The notes beneath the pieces are model-generated. The model did no database searches, had not been told where the DNA came from, and was given only the letters and a program-made list of their open reading frames with translations. DNA of 64,000 bases, from contig NZ_CP045298.1 in NCBI RefSeq assembly GCF_009363115.1, forward strand, positions 5,143,501 to 5,207,500. Direction: 5' to 3'. Both the position numbers and the translations under genes were made by a program. The DNA is from Paenibacillus brasilensis. Lineage in GTDB: Bacteria; Bacillota; Bacilli; Paenibacillales; Paenibacillaceae. Shown here in pieces: positions 45,694-54,100 of the stretch. The first letter of the stretch is position 1. Every line of letters begins with the position of its first letter.

Positions 45694-45711
45694 ACATAAT
45701 ATTTATTATGT
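45694..45711. promoter_or_regulatory. Palindrome shared with the MutS2-like gene, copy 1
   Basis: ACATAATATTTATTATGT, 57 bp upstream of the MFS -35. Copies at 49774-49791 and 52403-52420 share the ACRTAAT...ATTAYGT arms. Confidence 0.6.
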
Positions 45712-45768
45712 ATTTTATTGAAAATAATTTCTGTATCATACTGATCTTCTTAATTCAAAAAAAAACAG

Positions 45769-45845
45769 TTGACTAAATAGTAGCTAATTCATTATATTAT
45801 CTATTGTTGCATAGACAAAAATACATTTTGTTTATATAAACAAAA
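45769..45845 (+). promoter_or_regulatory. MFS exporter promoter and 20-bp palindromic operator
   Basis: -35 TTGACT (45769-45774), 18-bp spacer, -10 TATATT (45793-45798). A perfect 20-bp palindrome, TTTTGTTTATATAAACAAAA, lies at 45826-45845, within the transcribed leader, where a repressor would roadblock or occlude polymerase. Confidence 0.65.
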
Positions 45846-45891
45846 AAATAAGTCTGGGTGAATTACGCCTAAATCAGAAAGGGAGAGTTTA

Positions 45892-47112
45892 TTGTTGTTA
45901 AAAAATCCATATATAAGGACCATTATCGCCTCCAATGCGCTGCTCAATTTGGGCATCTGGGTGCGGAACTTTGCCATATTGTTGTATGTAACAGATCTGA
46001 CTCATAATGATCCCATATACGTGTCACTCATCTCGGTTGCTGAATTTGCGCCTATCTTTCTGTTTGCCATCATTGGAGGTACGTTTGCGGACCGTTGGCG
46101 GCCTAAACGGACCATGGTTAGTTGCGATCTGCTGTCGGCTGCGTCTATTTTTATCGTGTTGCTGGCAATGTGGCACGGATCATGGCAGGTGCTTTTGCTG
46201 TCTACATTCTTTTCGGCCATTCTATCTCAATTTTCTCAGCCGTCTGCGATGAAGATATTTAAGCAGCATGTAGCACCAGAACAGCTTCAGGGAGTGATGG
46301 CCCTTTTTCAGTCTCTTATGGCGTTATTTATGGTTATCGGCCCCGTTATCGGTACATTTATTTATCAACACTTTGGAATTTTCGTTTCATTGTCTATAAC
46401 AGGAATATTGTTTCTCATCTCGGCGCTTGTTCTAACTCGTATTCCACAAGATGAACAAGCGCTTGGGATAGATGATCAACCAACTCATTTCATTCAAGAG
46501 CTTAAAGAAGGGATACGTTATGTATGGAATAACCGTACACTTCGCACGCTTGGGGGAACATTTACTGTAATTGGGCTGGCGGTCGGGCTTATTCAACCAT
46601 TAATGGTTTTTGTCGCCATCGAGAACCTTGGACAAAACAAGGAATTTCTGCAATGGCCGTTAATGGCGAACGGAGCGGCTATGCTGGTGGGAGGCGGCCT
46701 GATTATGGGGGTTGCCAAAAAAGTACAGCCACAATTACTGCTGGTAACCGGACTTTTGGTAAGCACACTGGCAACCTTTGGAGTCGGATGGTCGCACAAT
46801 ATTATGCTGACAATGGCATTACAAGTATTCAGTGGCCTATTTTATCCTTGCATCCATATCGGTATCAACACGATGATGATGAAAAATGCCGAAGCTGCTT
46901 TTATCGGCCGCGTCGGTGGCGCCCTCTCTCCCTTGTTCTCCGGGATGATGGTCGTCGGTATGAGTATCGGCGGAACACTCAAACGCGAATCCTCCCTGAA
47001 CACCGTATATACCGTGAGCGCCGGCTTGTTTTTAGTCGGAGCGATGCTGTTGTTACCATTGCTTCGTAACAGGCAGCCTGTACAAACTGTCATAGCCGAT
47101 GATTCTGAATAA
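45892..47112 (+). CDS. MFS transporter (drug/siderophore exporter type)
   Basis: 406 residues, 12 predicted membrane segments, MFS_3 (enterobactin-exporter-like) group: AEFAPIFLFAIIGGTFADRWRPKRTM carries the conserved loop 2-3 motif. TTG start with GGGAGAG upstream. Probably exports a toxic compound by proton antiport. The promoter region has two separate palindromes, so control looks tight. It is the first gene of an accessory stretch with other resistance-type genes. Confidence 0.85.
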   Translation: MLLKNPYIRTIIASNALLNLGIWVRNFAILLYVTDLTHNDPIYVSLISVAEFAPIFLFAIIGGTFADRWRPKRTMVSCDLLSAASIFIVLLAMWHGSWQVLLLSTFFSAILSQFSQPSAMKIFKQHVAPEQLQGVMALFQSLMALFMVIGPVIGTFIYQHFGIFVSLSITGILFLISALVLTRIPQDEQALGIDDQPTHFIQELKEGIRYVWNNRTLRTLGGTFTVIGLAVGLIQPLMVFVAIENLGQNKEFLQWPLMANGAAMLVGGGLIMGVAKKVQPQLLLVTGLLVSTLATFGVGWSHNIMLTMALQVFSGLFYPCIHIGINTMMMKNAEAAFIGRVGGALSPLFSGMMVVGMSIGGTLKRESSLNTVYTVSAGLFLVGAMLLLPLLRNRQPVQTVIADDSE

Positions 47113-47248
47113 CAGCACAAGAAAGCGCCTCTGGAGATATGATCTGCCATTGAAGTGCACCCCTTAGAATAGACATTGGAATAAACCCCTGGTTTGCACT
47201 GATCCCCGACCTCGAACAGTCTCACTACTTCAACAATTGATTGGAATG

Positions 47249-47293
47249 GCTCCCGTAAATCCTAGCCAAAGGTACGGGAGCATTTTTCTTTTT
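47249..47293. terminator. Terminator after the MFS gene
   Basis: Perfect GCTCCCGTA / TACGGGAGC stem (47249-47257, 47273-47281), then ATTTTTCTTTTTTT. The rest of 47113-47533 contains a weak AATAGCCT...AGGCTAT pair at about 47298-47338; nothing else seen. Confidence 0.9.
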
Positions 47294-47533
47294 TTAAAAT
47301 AGCCTCCCTCCCATTATTGTACAGAAATAATAAGGCTATACTATAGTTCTTCGTTAGCTATCAGTGTGCATATTAAAATTATTTAAAAATGCCATTTAAT
47401 AGCATTCAAAAAAAAAGATTTTATCCGTAGCTTTTTCATCAAACAAACGCTGAATCCATTCGATGTTCGCGTACTCAAAAGGTCTCTTCGCTTTTGAATA
47501 ATTATTCTAAGGTATCTGCTCCATCAGAAACAC

Positions 47534-48688
47534 TCACTTTTCCACTCTATAAGGCTTGTAGAAGGCACGAATTTCTTGGGCTAAAAGCTCTGGCTCTTCC
47601 ATGGCCGTAAAATGCCCACCGCGAGCCATGTTAGTCCAGCGAGTTATATTTAAATTGCGTACTGCCCAGTCTTTTGGTGGTAATACTATATCTGCTGGGA
47701 ATAATGCAACCCCAGTTGGTACTTTTATATAGCCTAATGGCGGCAGAGAATGTGAATTTTCGTAATACATCCGTGTTGACGACCCAATTGTGTTAGTAAG
47801 CCAATAAACCATGATATGCGTAATGAGTTCATCTTCGCTAAATCTTTGACAAAGGTCACCTCCACAATCACTCCAAGCTCGGAATTTCTCAATAATCCAA
47901 CCGGCTAAGCCTACTGGTGAATCAGAAAGTCCATACGCAAGAGTCTGTGGACGTGTCGATTGTATCGACATATACCCTCCTTCTAGAGAAATCCATTCTA
48001 ATGCTCTTTTCTTGTATTGAAGTTCTTCCTCTGAAAGTTTTACCTGCTCATGGGACGTAAGGAGATCTCTTATGATACCAATATCTGTTAGGTGAATCCC
48101 GAATAAAAGTTCAGGATGATTTGATGCCAGATATCTTGTAACTCCGGAACCTATATCCCCACCTGCTGCAGCAAACTTACCGTATCCTAATTCTTTTGTC
48201 ATTAATTTAGCCCACATCTCGGAAACCTGATAATTGTTGACACCAGGATGGTCAGGAGAGCTAGAGAACCCGAAACCAGGTAATGAAGGGACAATGACAT
48301 CGAAAGAATCCTTAGGATCACCTCCATAGCTAGCTGGATCTGTAAGAAGAGGAATAATTTTCTGATATCTAAGGTAACTATCTGGCCATCCGTGGGTTAG
48401 AATAATGGGTATGGGATTGGGACCCTTGCCGCACTCATGAACAAAGTGCACATCAATTCCATTGATGTTGCAGCAAAACTGGGAAAAACGGTTTAACTGA
48501 GATTCATGTTCGCGCCAATCATACTGTTCCCGCCAATACGAAACAAGGGATTTTAAATAAGTTAAATCAGCACCTCGATCCCAGCCTGAGTTTTCCAATT
48601 GATCCGGCCAGCGGATGTGCTGTAATCTTCTCTTTAAATCAACAAGGACTTCATCTGCAATGTGAATATGAAAACGTTCAACAGACAT
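47534..48688 (-). CDS. Epoxide hydrolase
   Basis: 384 residues: N-terminal EHN domain (about 4-110, FHIHIADEVLVDLKRRLQHIRWPDQL) and an alpha/beta hydrolase core. HGWPDS (99-104) forms the oxyanion region, GGDIGS (Asp178) is the nucleophile, and ARGGHFTAMEEP near the C-terminus holds the catalytic His. Two lid tyrosines are plausible (YYENSHSLPP and upstream). Converts epoxides to diols; probably detoxification. Divergent from an AraC-type regulator 107 bp away, which likely controls it. Confidence 0.92.
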   Translation of the reverse strand: MSVERFHIHIADEVLVDLKRRLQHIRWPDQLENSGWDRGADLTYLKSLVSYWREQYDWREHESQLNRFSQFCCNINGIDVHFVHECGKGPNPIPIILTHGWPDSYLRYQKIIPLLTDPASYGGDPKDSFDVIVPSLPGFGFSSSPDHPGVNNYQVSEMWAKLMTKELGYGKFAAAGGDIGSGVTRYLASNHPELLFGIHLTDIGIIRDLLTSHEQVKLSEEELQYKKRALEWISLEGGYMSIQSTRPQTLAYGLSDSPVGLAGWIIEKFRAWSDCGGDLCQRFSEDELITHIMVYWLTNTIGSSTRMYYENSHSLPPLGYIKVPTGVALFPADIVLPPKDWAVRNLNITRWTNMARGGHFTAMEEPELLAQEIRAFYKPYRVEK

Positions 48689-48795
48689 TATATTTCTCCT
48701 CCTTTTTTGTGCACATCTTAATGATATCCCTTGAACTTCTGTGGTACTATGCTAAAAACGAAGCATCTAACTATACTATTTGATAGGTGACCATT

Positions 48796-49650
48796 ATGCC
48801 GCAGACCGACCGTTACAAAAAACGTTCAGTGAACATTGAATTTTTCGCCGTGGAGGACTTTAGTAACCTTCCTTATCCTCAACGTTTTACAATTATCTTA
48901 ATTACTTCAGGAACCTTGAAAGGGATATTCAACGAGTTTCCCATAACTATTGTCGCTCCGGGTGTCCTTTGCTTGACTGAATATGATGTTATCCAAGTCA
49001 ACGAGAAGGTTAGCGTAGCGGCGCAATCCTTTTGTTATGATTCCCAATTTCTCAACACCATAGCACTGTCCGAAACGCAAGGTTATTTTCCAACTAGTCC
49101 GAGAATACAAACAGGTCTTTCGCTGTTTCAACGTGATCCTCTCTTTTTAAGCGTCCCCCATGTAACCGAAAAAGCATATCCGAGTTTATTTGAATGGTTT
49201 TTTATACTTGGTATGGAAGTTCAGGCGCAAAGCGATTCAAACTGGGTATGCAGAATAAAAAAGTATCTTATACAAATTTTGGGGTTACTTGAGGATTTAT
49301 GCCTGACCAGTGAACGGTCTCCTGTGGATTTAGCAATAGAATATATACAAACGAACTACTCAAGGAAGATTTCTTTGGAGGATTTGACGAATTGTGTCCA
49401 TTTGAACCGTGTAACTCTCAATAAATTATTTAAAGAGAGATGCGGAAATACGGCAATAGGTTACATGCTTGAATATCGTTTGAAAGTTGCATGTGATCTT
49501 CTTACGCATACAGGTATGAAGCTGAATGAAATAGCGCACGCTACGGGATTCGAGTACGACACATACTTTATCAAGCAGTTTAAAGCTAAAAAAGGGATAT
49601 CACCTACAAAATATAGGAATATCTCTCGTAAGTTTTCTAATGCTCAATAA
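48796..49650 (+). CDS. AraC-family transcriptional regulator
   Basis: 284 residues: an N-terminal sensor region (about 1-170, no recognised fold) and a C-terminal AraC double helix-turn-helix (about 185-280): RKISLEDLTNCVHLNRVTLNKLFKERCG...EIAHATGFEYDTYFIKQFKAKKGISPTKYR. The ATG at 48796 has AGGTGA upstream; the GTG three codons earlier is that ribosome site. Probably activates the divergent epoxide hydrolase gene. Confidence 0.9.
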   Translation: MPQTDRYKKRSVNIEFFAVEDFSNLPYPQRFTIILITSGTLKGIFNEFPITIVAPGVLCLTEYDVIQVNEKVSVAAQSFCYDSQFLNTIALSETQGYFPTSPRIQTGLSLFQRDPLFLSVPHVTEKAYPSLFEWFFILGMEVQAQSDSNWVCRIKKYLIQILGLLEDLCLTSERSPVDLAIEYIQTNYSRKISLEDLTNCVHLNRVTLNKLFKERCGNTAIGYMLEYRLKVACDLLTHTGMKLNEIAHATGFEYDTYFIKQFKAKKGISPTKYRNISRKFSNAQ

Positions 49651-49773
49651 AGGACTGAACAGATTAATATCTACGATGGATTCGCAGTATATACGAGTTC
49701 CATTCATCATTACAATTTTAATGATTATTATTCTCAATTAAAAGATAATAACTGCCCAGTTTTCATTAAGTTA

Positions 49774-49791
49774 ACGTAATATATATTACGT
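49774..49791. promoter_or_regulatory. Perfect 18-bp palindrome, copy 2
   Basis: ACGTAATATATATTACGT, a perfect palindrome, 56 bp upstream of the -35 of the attenuator promoter. Same relation to a promoter as copy 1. Confidence 0.65.
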
Positions 49792-49847
49792 ATATTTTAT
49801 TTCTTTGTTCTCATGATCACTTTTGTATCGAATTGAAGAAGTCGGCC

Positions 49848-49877
49848 TTGACTTCAATACCTGTCTGATCGTATAGT
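49848..49877 (+). promoter_or_regulatory. Promoter of the mutS2-like leader
   Basis: -35 TTGACT (49848-49853), 18-bp spacer, -10 TATAGT (49872-49877). Initiation would be near 49884, about 27 nt before the leader peptide ATG. Confidence 0.7.
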
Positions 49878-49910
49878 ATGGATATATCTTCAATTAAGGG
49901 AGAGATTTTA

Positions 49911-49934
49911 ATGTCGGTGAACGTTCTTAACTAA
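49911..49934 (+). CDS. Leader peptide MSVNVLN
   Basis: 7 codons plus stop. AAGGGAGAG lies 6 nt upstream of the ATG, as good as any ribosome site in the window. Its last four codons (GTT CTT AAC TAA) are the left arm of a perfect 12-bp inverted repeat, whose right arm is at 50019-50030. A ribosome stalled on this peptide would therefore change RNA folding downstream. Not a stable protein; a cis-acting sensor by inference. Confidence 0.7.
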   Translation: MSVNVLN

Positions 49935-50030
49935 GCAATTGCATATTCAGGGAAGACCATCAGGCACCTTGTACCCTTCGGGGATAGGTTTGTTTGCTGC
50001 TGTTTTTTTACCCTGGTATTAGTTAAGAAC
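49923..50030 (+). promoter_or_regulatory. Long leader stem of the attenuator
   Basis: GTTCTTAACTAA (49923-49934) pairs perfectly with TTAGTTAAGAAC (50019-50030); inner CAGGG (49948-49952) pairs with CCCTG (50011-50015). The loop includes a T7 run at 50003-50009. Confidence 0.75.
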
Positions 50031-50080
50031 ATGCGGATATCATAAATCGCCTTAGGGATTATTTACATTTAGGCCTTATT

Positions 50081-50106
50081 CCGTGCTGTGTTCAGCGCGG
50101 TTTTTT
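50081..50106 (+). terminator. Attenuator terminator 1
   Basis: CCGTGCTG-TGTT-CAGCGCGG (one G-U) followed by TTTTTT, 150 nt after the leader peptide and 250 nt before the gene. Confidence 0.85.
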
Positions 50107-50262
50107 GTTTTCAGGTTTTGTAACTTTCCTTTTATCCTTCCTTTATTCATAAGACGAATAGCTTACAAATGGGCTAATGCGTGAATAAATCGGAGGCTTG
50201 AATTTGGAATTACAACAGCTGAATTCCAGGCTTATTTGTCGATAATTTCCCTCTTTCCTTAT

Positions 50263-50303
50263 GGGCGGAGAATGAACGATTTGTTCATTCTCCGCCCTTT
50301 TTT
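50263..50303 (+). terminator. Attenuator terminator 2
   Basis: Perfect 15-bp stem GGGCGGAGAATGAAC / GTTCATTCTCCGCCC (50263-50277, 50283-50297), 5-nt loop, then T6. Ends 55 nt before the gene's ATG; an extremely strong terminator inside an untranslated leader. Confidence 0.9.
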
Positions 50304-50358
50304 CTTTTGCAGCAAGGTTCCAAAAATCCTGAACAAACAACCAAAGGAGAGATTTCTC

Positions 50359-52284
50359 ATGAATGAAACCACGATGCAGCGTTTGGAATACGACCGAATC
50401 AAAACAAGAGTCTCCGAATGCGCCTTTTCTTACCTTGGTAAGCAGCATGCCGCTTCCATGCTTCCCATTACAGATATTCGTACAATCAGGACTCGCCTAA
50501 ATGAAACAAACGAAGCCTTGCAGTTAATACGCCACGGAGCAAGCGTCCCCATCCCATCGCTGGTAGGGATGGAATACATCCTCCACTTGTTGGGAACCGG
50601 CTATTTGTTCAGCGAGCGCGATTTTTCTCACATGGCTCAGTTTATAAGAAGTTGCAGCCAACTCATAAAATACATGAATTCCAAGGCAGATGTCGCTCCA
50701 ACTGTCAGTGCCTATGCTTCCTCCATGTATGGTATGGAACCTCTTCTGTCCGAAATCGACAAATGTATTTATTCGGGACGAGTGACGGATATGGCCAGTA
50801 AAGAGCTGGCAAAAATCCGCAAAAAAATAACGGTTACTGAAGAACGCATAAAGAGGAAACTTGATTCTCTTATCAGCCGCCATCAATCCATCATGCAGGA
50901 AAATATGGTTAGTCAGCGCGGCGGCCGTTATGTGCTTCCAATCAAAAAAGAATTCCGTAAACAAGTAAAGGGCAGCGTCCTTGATGAATCAGGAAGCGGT
51001 CAAACGGTTTATGTTGAACCTGCTGAAATTGTTAGCCTGCAATTTGATCAGAGCGCGAACATGGCGGAAGAATCAAAAGAAGAAATGAAAGTGCTGGGAG
51101 AACTTACAGCCCTCGCCGAATCATACACTCGGGAGTTTAATATCAACACAGAAACGGTAGGTGTCCTGGATTTTTTATTGGCCAAGGCTAAATATGCCAT
51201 GACTCTGGATGCTGTGCCTGTCGAGCTTAACCATGACGGGATAATAGATATCCATGGTGCTCGTCACCCGTTGATGGCGAATACCATGGTTCCGCTTGAT
51301 TTTTCCATCGGCCAAGGCTATTCCTCGCTCATTATTACCGGTCCGAATACAGGCGGAAAAACGATGGCTCTCAAAAGCGTCGGCCTGTTAACACTAATGG
51401 TACAATCCGGATTGCTCGTACCTGTTTTGGAAGGCAGCCGAATGGCTGTATTTGAGGAAATTGAGGTAGACATCGGGGACGGTCAAAGCATTGAACATGC
51501 GTTGAGCACCTTTTCAGCACATATTCGCAACATGATCGGCATTTTGGAAACGGCGGGCAGCTCCACTCTGATTCTGATCGATGAAATGGCATCCGGTACC
51601 GATCCGGGAGAAGGCGTAGGACTCTCTATCGCGCTATTGGAGGAATTCCACCGTCGCCAGGCAACAGTTATAGCTACAACACACTTTAGCGAAATCAAGC
51701 ATTTTGCCGAAAATACACCGGGATTCCAAAATGCTCGTATGGAGTTTGATACTGAAACACTGCAGCCCTTGTACCGCCTTCGAATCGGCGAGGCTGGAGA
51801 AAGCTACGCATACGCAATTGCCTTGAAGCTGGGGATGTGGAATCGTATTATCGAGCGCTCTCAAGCCATTTCTGAAGGCAGAACGTCCCAGAATACACAG
51901 GAACCGTTTATTATGCCCCCTGCTCTTGATAAGGAAAAGCCAGTTGCTGCAAGTAAACCTTTCCCTAAAAAAGAGACTTTAAACCCTTCAGCCGCGCCAT
52001 TTGCCCTTGGTGATAGTGTGTATGTAGGCTACCTGAATCGCACTGGAATTGTCTATAAAACAGAGGATGAACGGGGGAATGTAGGGATTTTGATCCAAGG
52101 ACAAAAGCTGACCATAAATAAAAAAAGGCTCGTCCTTCACATCGCTGCTACTGAATTGTATCCTGCTGACTACGATCTGGACATTGTTTTAGAGACCAAA
52201 GAAAACCGCAAAAAACGGAAGCTTCTGGGACGCAAGCATGTTCAAGGATTGATTATTGAATCTCCTCCGGAAAATGAAATGTAA
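50359..52284 (+). CDS. MutS2-like ATPase lacking the Smr domain
   Basis: 641 residues from ATG 50359 (AAAGGAGAG 8 nt upstream; a longer in-frame reading would cross terminator 2). N-terminal MutS2 core and clamp region, Walker A GPNTGGKT (328-335), GDGQSIEHALSTFSAH signature, Walker B LILIDE (404-409), ATTHFSEIK switch His, and a KOW-like domain (about 548-592). True MutS2 is about 780 residues and ends in a Smr endonuclease domain; here only about 50 residues follow the KOW. MutS2/RqcU binds and splits collided ribosomes in B. subtilis. With the leader attenuator, this paralogue is a candidate antibiotic-induced ribosome-rescue factor. A role in DNA recombination cannot be excluded. Confidence 0.88.
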   Translation: MNETTMQRLEYDRIKTRVSECAFSYLGKQHAASMLPITDIRTIRTRLNETNEALQLIRHGASVPIPSLVGMEYILHLLGTGYLFSERDFSHMAQFIRSCSQLIKYMNSKADVAPTVSAYASSMYGMEPLLSEIDKCIYSGRVTDMASKELAKIRKKITVTEERIKRKLDSLISRHQSIMQENMVSQRGGRYVLPIKKEFRKQVKGSVLDESGSGQTVYVEPAEIVSLQFDQSANMAEESKEEMKVLGELTALAESYTREFNINTETVGVLDFLLAKAKYAMTLDAVPVELNHDGIIDIHGARHPLMANTMVPLDFSIGQGYSSLIITGPNTGGKTMALKSVGLLTLMVQSGLLVPVLEGSRMAVFEEIEVDIGDGQSIEHALSTFSAHIRNMIGILETAGSSTLILIDEMASGTDPGEGVGLSIALLEEFHRRQATVIATTHFSEIKHFAENTPGFQNARMEFDTETLQPLYRLRIGEAGESYAYAIALKLGMWNRIIERSQAISEGRTSQNTQEPFIMPPALDKEKPVAASKPFPKKETLNPSAAPFALGDSVYVGYLNRTGIVYKTEDERGNVGILIQGQKLTINKKRLVLHIAATELYPADYDLDIVLETKENRKKRKLLGRKHVQGLIIESPPENEM

Positions 52285-52402
52285 ATACACTTGCAACTTT
52301 AATCAGCAAGCGGACACTTCGATAAGAGTAATCCACTTGCTGATTTTACTTGTTGTCATTTGCTTCCATTATGAGGACTCATAAATCCAAAACATTTAAA
52401 TA

Positions 52403-52420
52403 ACGTAATATTTATTATGT
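52403..52420. promoter_or_regulatory. Palindrome copy 3, no gene attached
   Basis: ACGTAATATTTATTATGT (one arm mismatch), between the convergent mutS2-like gene and the broken ROK gene. No promoter or gene follows within 50 bp; possibly a leftover. Confidence 0.5.
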
Positions 52421-52454
52421 AAACTACTTGATGTCAAACAAGCTTAGATGCCAA

Positions 52455-53347
52455 TCATTCAAGATGAAACGATTGCTTATAGTTATATACAGCACCCAGC
52501 AAATTTGCTTCATTGCCTAATTTGCTTCGTTCAATATTTGCATCCACAACATTTAAGAACGAACGCATATATAGTTTCTCTAGCTCTTTCCTTATGGTAA
52601 TGACTAGCAAAGGATTTGCAGATATGCCTCCCCCAATGACAAACTTTTCAGGGTCAAGAATCGCCTGCAAATTAATGATTTGTGTTGCAATGTTCCTACA
52701 GTATTCTTGAAAAATCTTTTGGAACGTGTGATCACCTTCTTCAATGAACTGGAATACCTTTTCACCTGTCATAGAATCTGCAGGAAGTCCTTTGGCTTTC
52801 GCAACAGTTTTAGTTAAAACAAAACTACTCCCTTGCATACCAAGCAGATAATCAACATTGTCTGCATGTTCGTTATTAGTTCTAATGAAAGAAAACTCCC
52901 CGGCCGATAAATGATGGCCTTTCAGCAATTTCCCTTGAGAGATGATTCCACCGCCCATCCCTGTTCCAACTACCAGAACAACACCATCGGTGACCCCTTG
53001 TAATGAACCACGCCATACTTCTCCGAGAGCAGCGCACTTTCCATCATTTTCAATCGCTACGGGTAAATGAAGCGTTTTCTCAAAAACTGCGATCATATTT
53101 ATATCATTAAAGAGCCTCCATGCACCATATGATCGCTGGCCGAATTCACAATACCTGGCATACTGACGGCTACACCTTCACATTCATCTATAAACTCATT
53201 ATGAATTTGCTTCAAAGCTACAAGCAGGTCCTCAAGTGAGTCTAAGGGTGTCGCAACTTTACCTTTATTCATAAATTCACCTTGAAAATACAAACTGGAT
53301 TTTATAAAAGAGCCACCAATATCAAAAACCAGTATTTTATTTTTCAT
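52455..53347 (-). pseudogene. ROK-family sugar kinase broken by a frameshift
   Basis: First frame (53347-53099): ATP-binding VFDIGGSFIKSSLY, EGVAVSMPGIVN. Second frame (53096-52455): LPVAIENDGKCAALGEVW, VVGTGMGGGI and IGGGISANPL, the rest of a ROK kinase. The break is at 53096-53110: one base missing (probably an A in the TTTAATGAT run) sends the frame to TAA. The zinc CxCGxxGC motif is replaced by sequence without it, as in some ROK glucokinases. Upstream lies a promoter with a LacI-type palindrome but no transporter, so an operon remnant. Confidence 0.82.
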
Positions 53348-53572
53348 GCTACGTATATTCCTTTCATAGTGGAGTTTGGAGTGCTTCTTTCAATAACACT
53401 AATTAATTTTAATTGTTTTGTAACTCCATCATTTTCTTTATCGTTAATAAGACATCGAAAGTGTTACTTATTCAAAAAAGTACCACCCCAAATCACTGAG
53501 CATAATAAAATCAGTGAGATCATAAGAGTGCCCCTCGCTTTCTCTTTTAAGTTATACATTAACTTTAATTGA

Positions 53573-53593
53573 TGAAACGCGTTCCAAGTCAAG
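53573..53593 (-). promoter_or_regulatory. LacI-type operator by a leftward promoter
   Basis: TGAAACGCGTTCCA (53573-53586) is a palindrome with one mismatch, immediately downstream of a leftward TTGACT -35 (about 53587-53592). Typical for sugar operons; the gene now downstream is the broken ROK kinase, 226 bp away. Confidence 0.45.
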
Positions 53594-53935
53594 GTGTTAT
53601 TTATCATTTATTTAAAGACAACAATGGGACGTTCTGACTCTTATGAAAAAGAACTCTTTTCAATCTCAGAACATGAATTTAATGCCAAGCCTCTCCCGGA
53701 GAAATGGTCTAAAAAGGAAATACTTGGGCATCTGTGTGACTCCGCCTCGAATAACCATCTAAGATTTATAATCATTAAGCATTCAACGTCCCCAGTAAAA
53801 ATTGAATCATGTGCACAAAATGATTGGGTTGCTGCCAATCAGTATCAGGACGCGTTCTCTCACATGGATGTCATACATCTTTGGAAGCTTTTGAATAAGC
53901 AAATCATACATGTGTTGAACTCCTGTACTTCATGA
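53594..53935 (+). pseudogene. DinB-superfamily fragment
   Basis: About 100 residues match the first part of DinB_2/YfiT-like metal-dependent transferases (PLPEKWSKKEILGHLCDSASNNHLRF...WVAANQYQDAFSHMDVIHLWKLLNKQIIHVL). The frame stops before the C-terminal HHxxQ metal site, and no N-terminal helix or ribosome site is clear. Probably a decayed fragment. Confidence 0.55.
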
Positions 53936-54100
53936 CTAAGCGTTAGATAAAGGATAAACGTTCACGATATATATTAATAATCCAAAATCAATGTACCAAT
54001 TGCAGCCCGTTTGTTAAAGGGTAACCGTCCTTTTATCCATGACAGATTTCATTTAGTGCCGTCCATTATGACAGAGGTTCTTACTTGACGTATTCAGCCA

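Noticed and set aside
50236..50358. 41-codon N-terminal extension of the MutS2-like protein
   Set aside because: It would read through the perfect terminator hairpin and start without a ribosome site; the ATG at 50359 has AAAGGAGAG.
45693..52420. The three related palindromes as a CRISPR or transposon repeat
   Set aside because: They are 3-4 kb apart, imperfect, and two have fixed spacing to promoters, which fits operators rather than array repeats or transposon ends.
53573..53586. CcpA cre site
   Set aside because: TGAAACGCGTTCCA does not keep the fixed positions of the cre consensus; it fits a LacI-type operator better.
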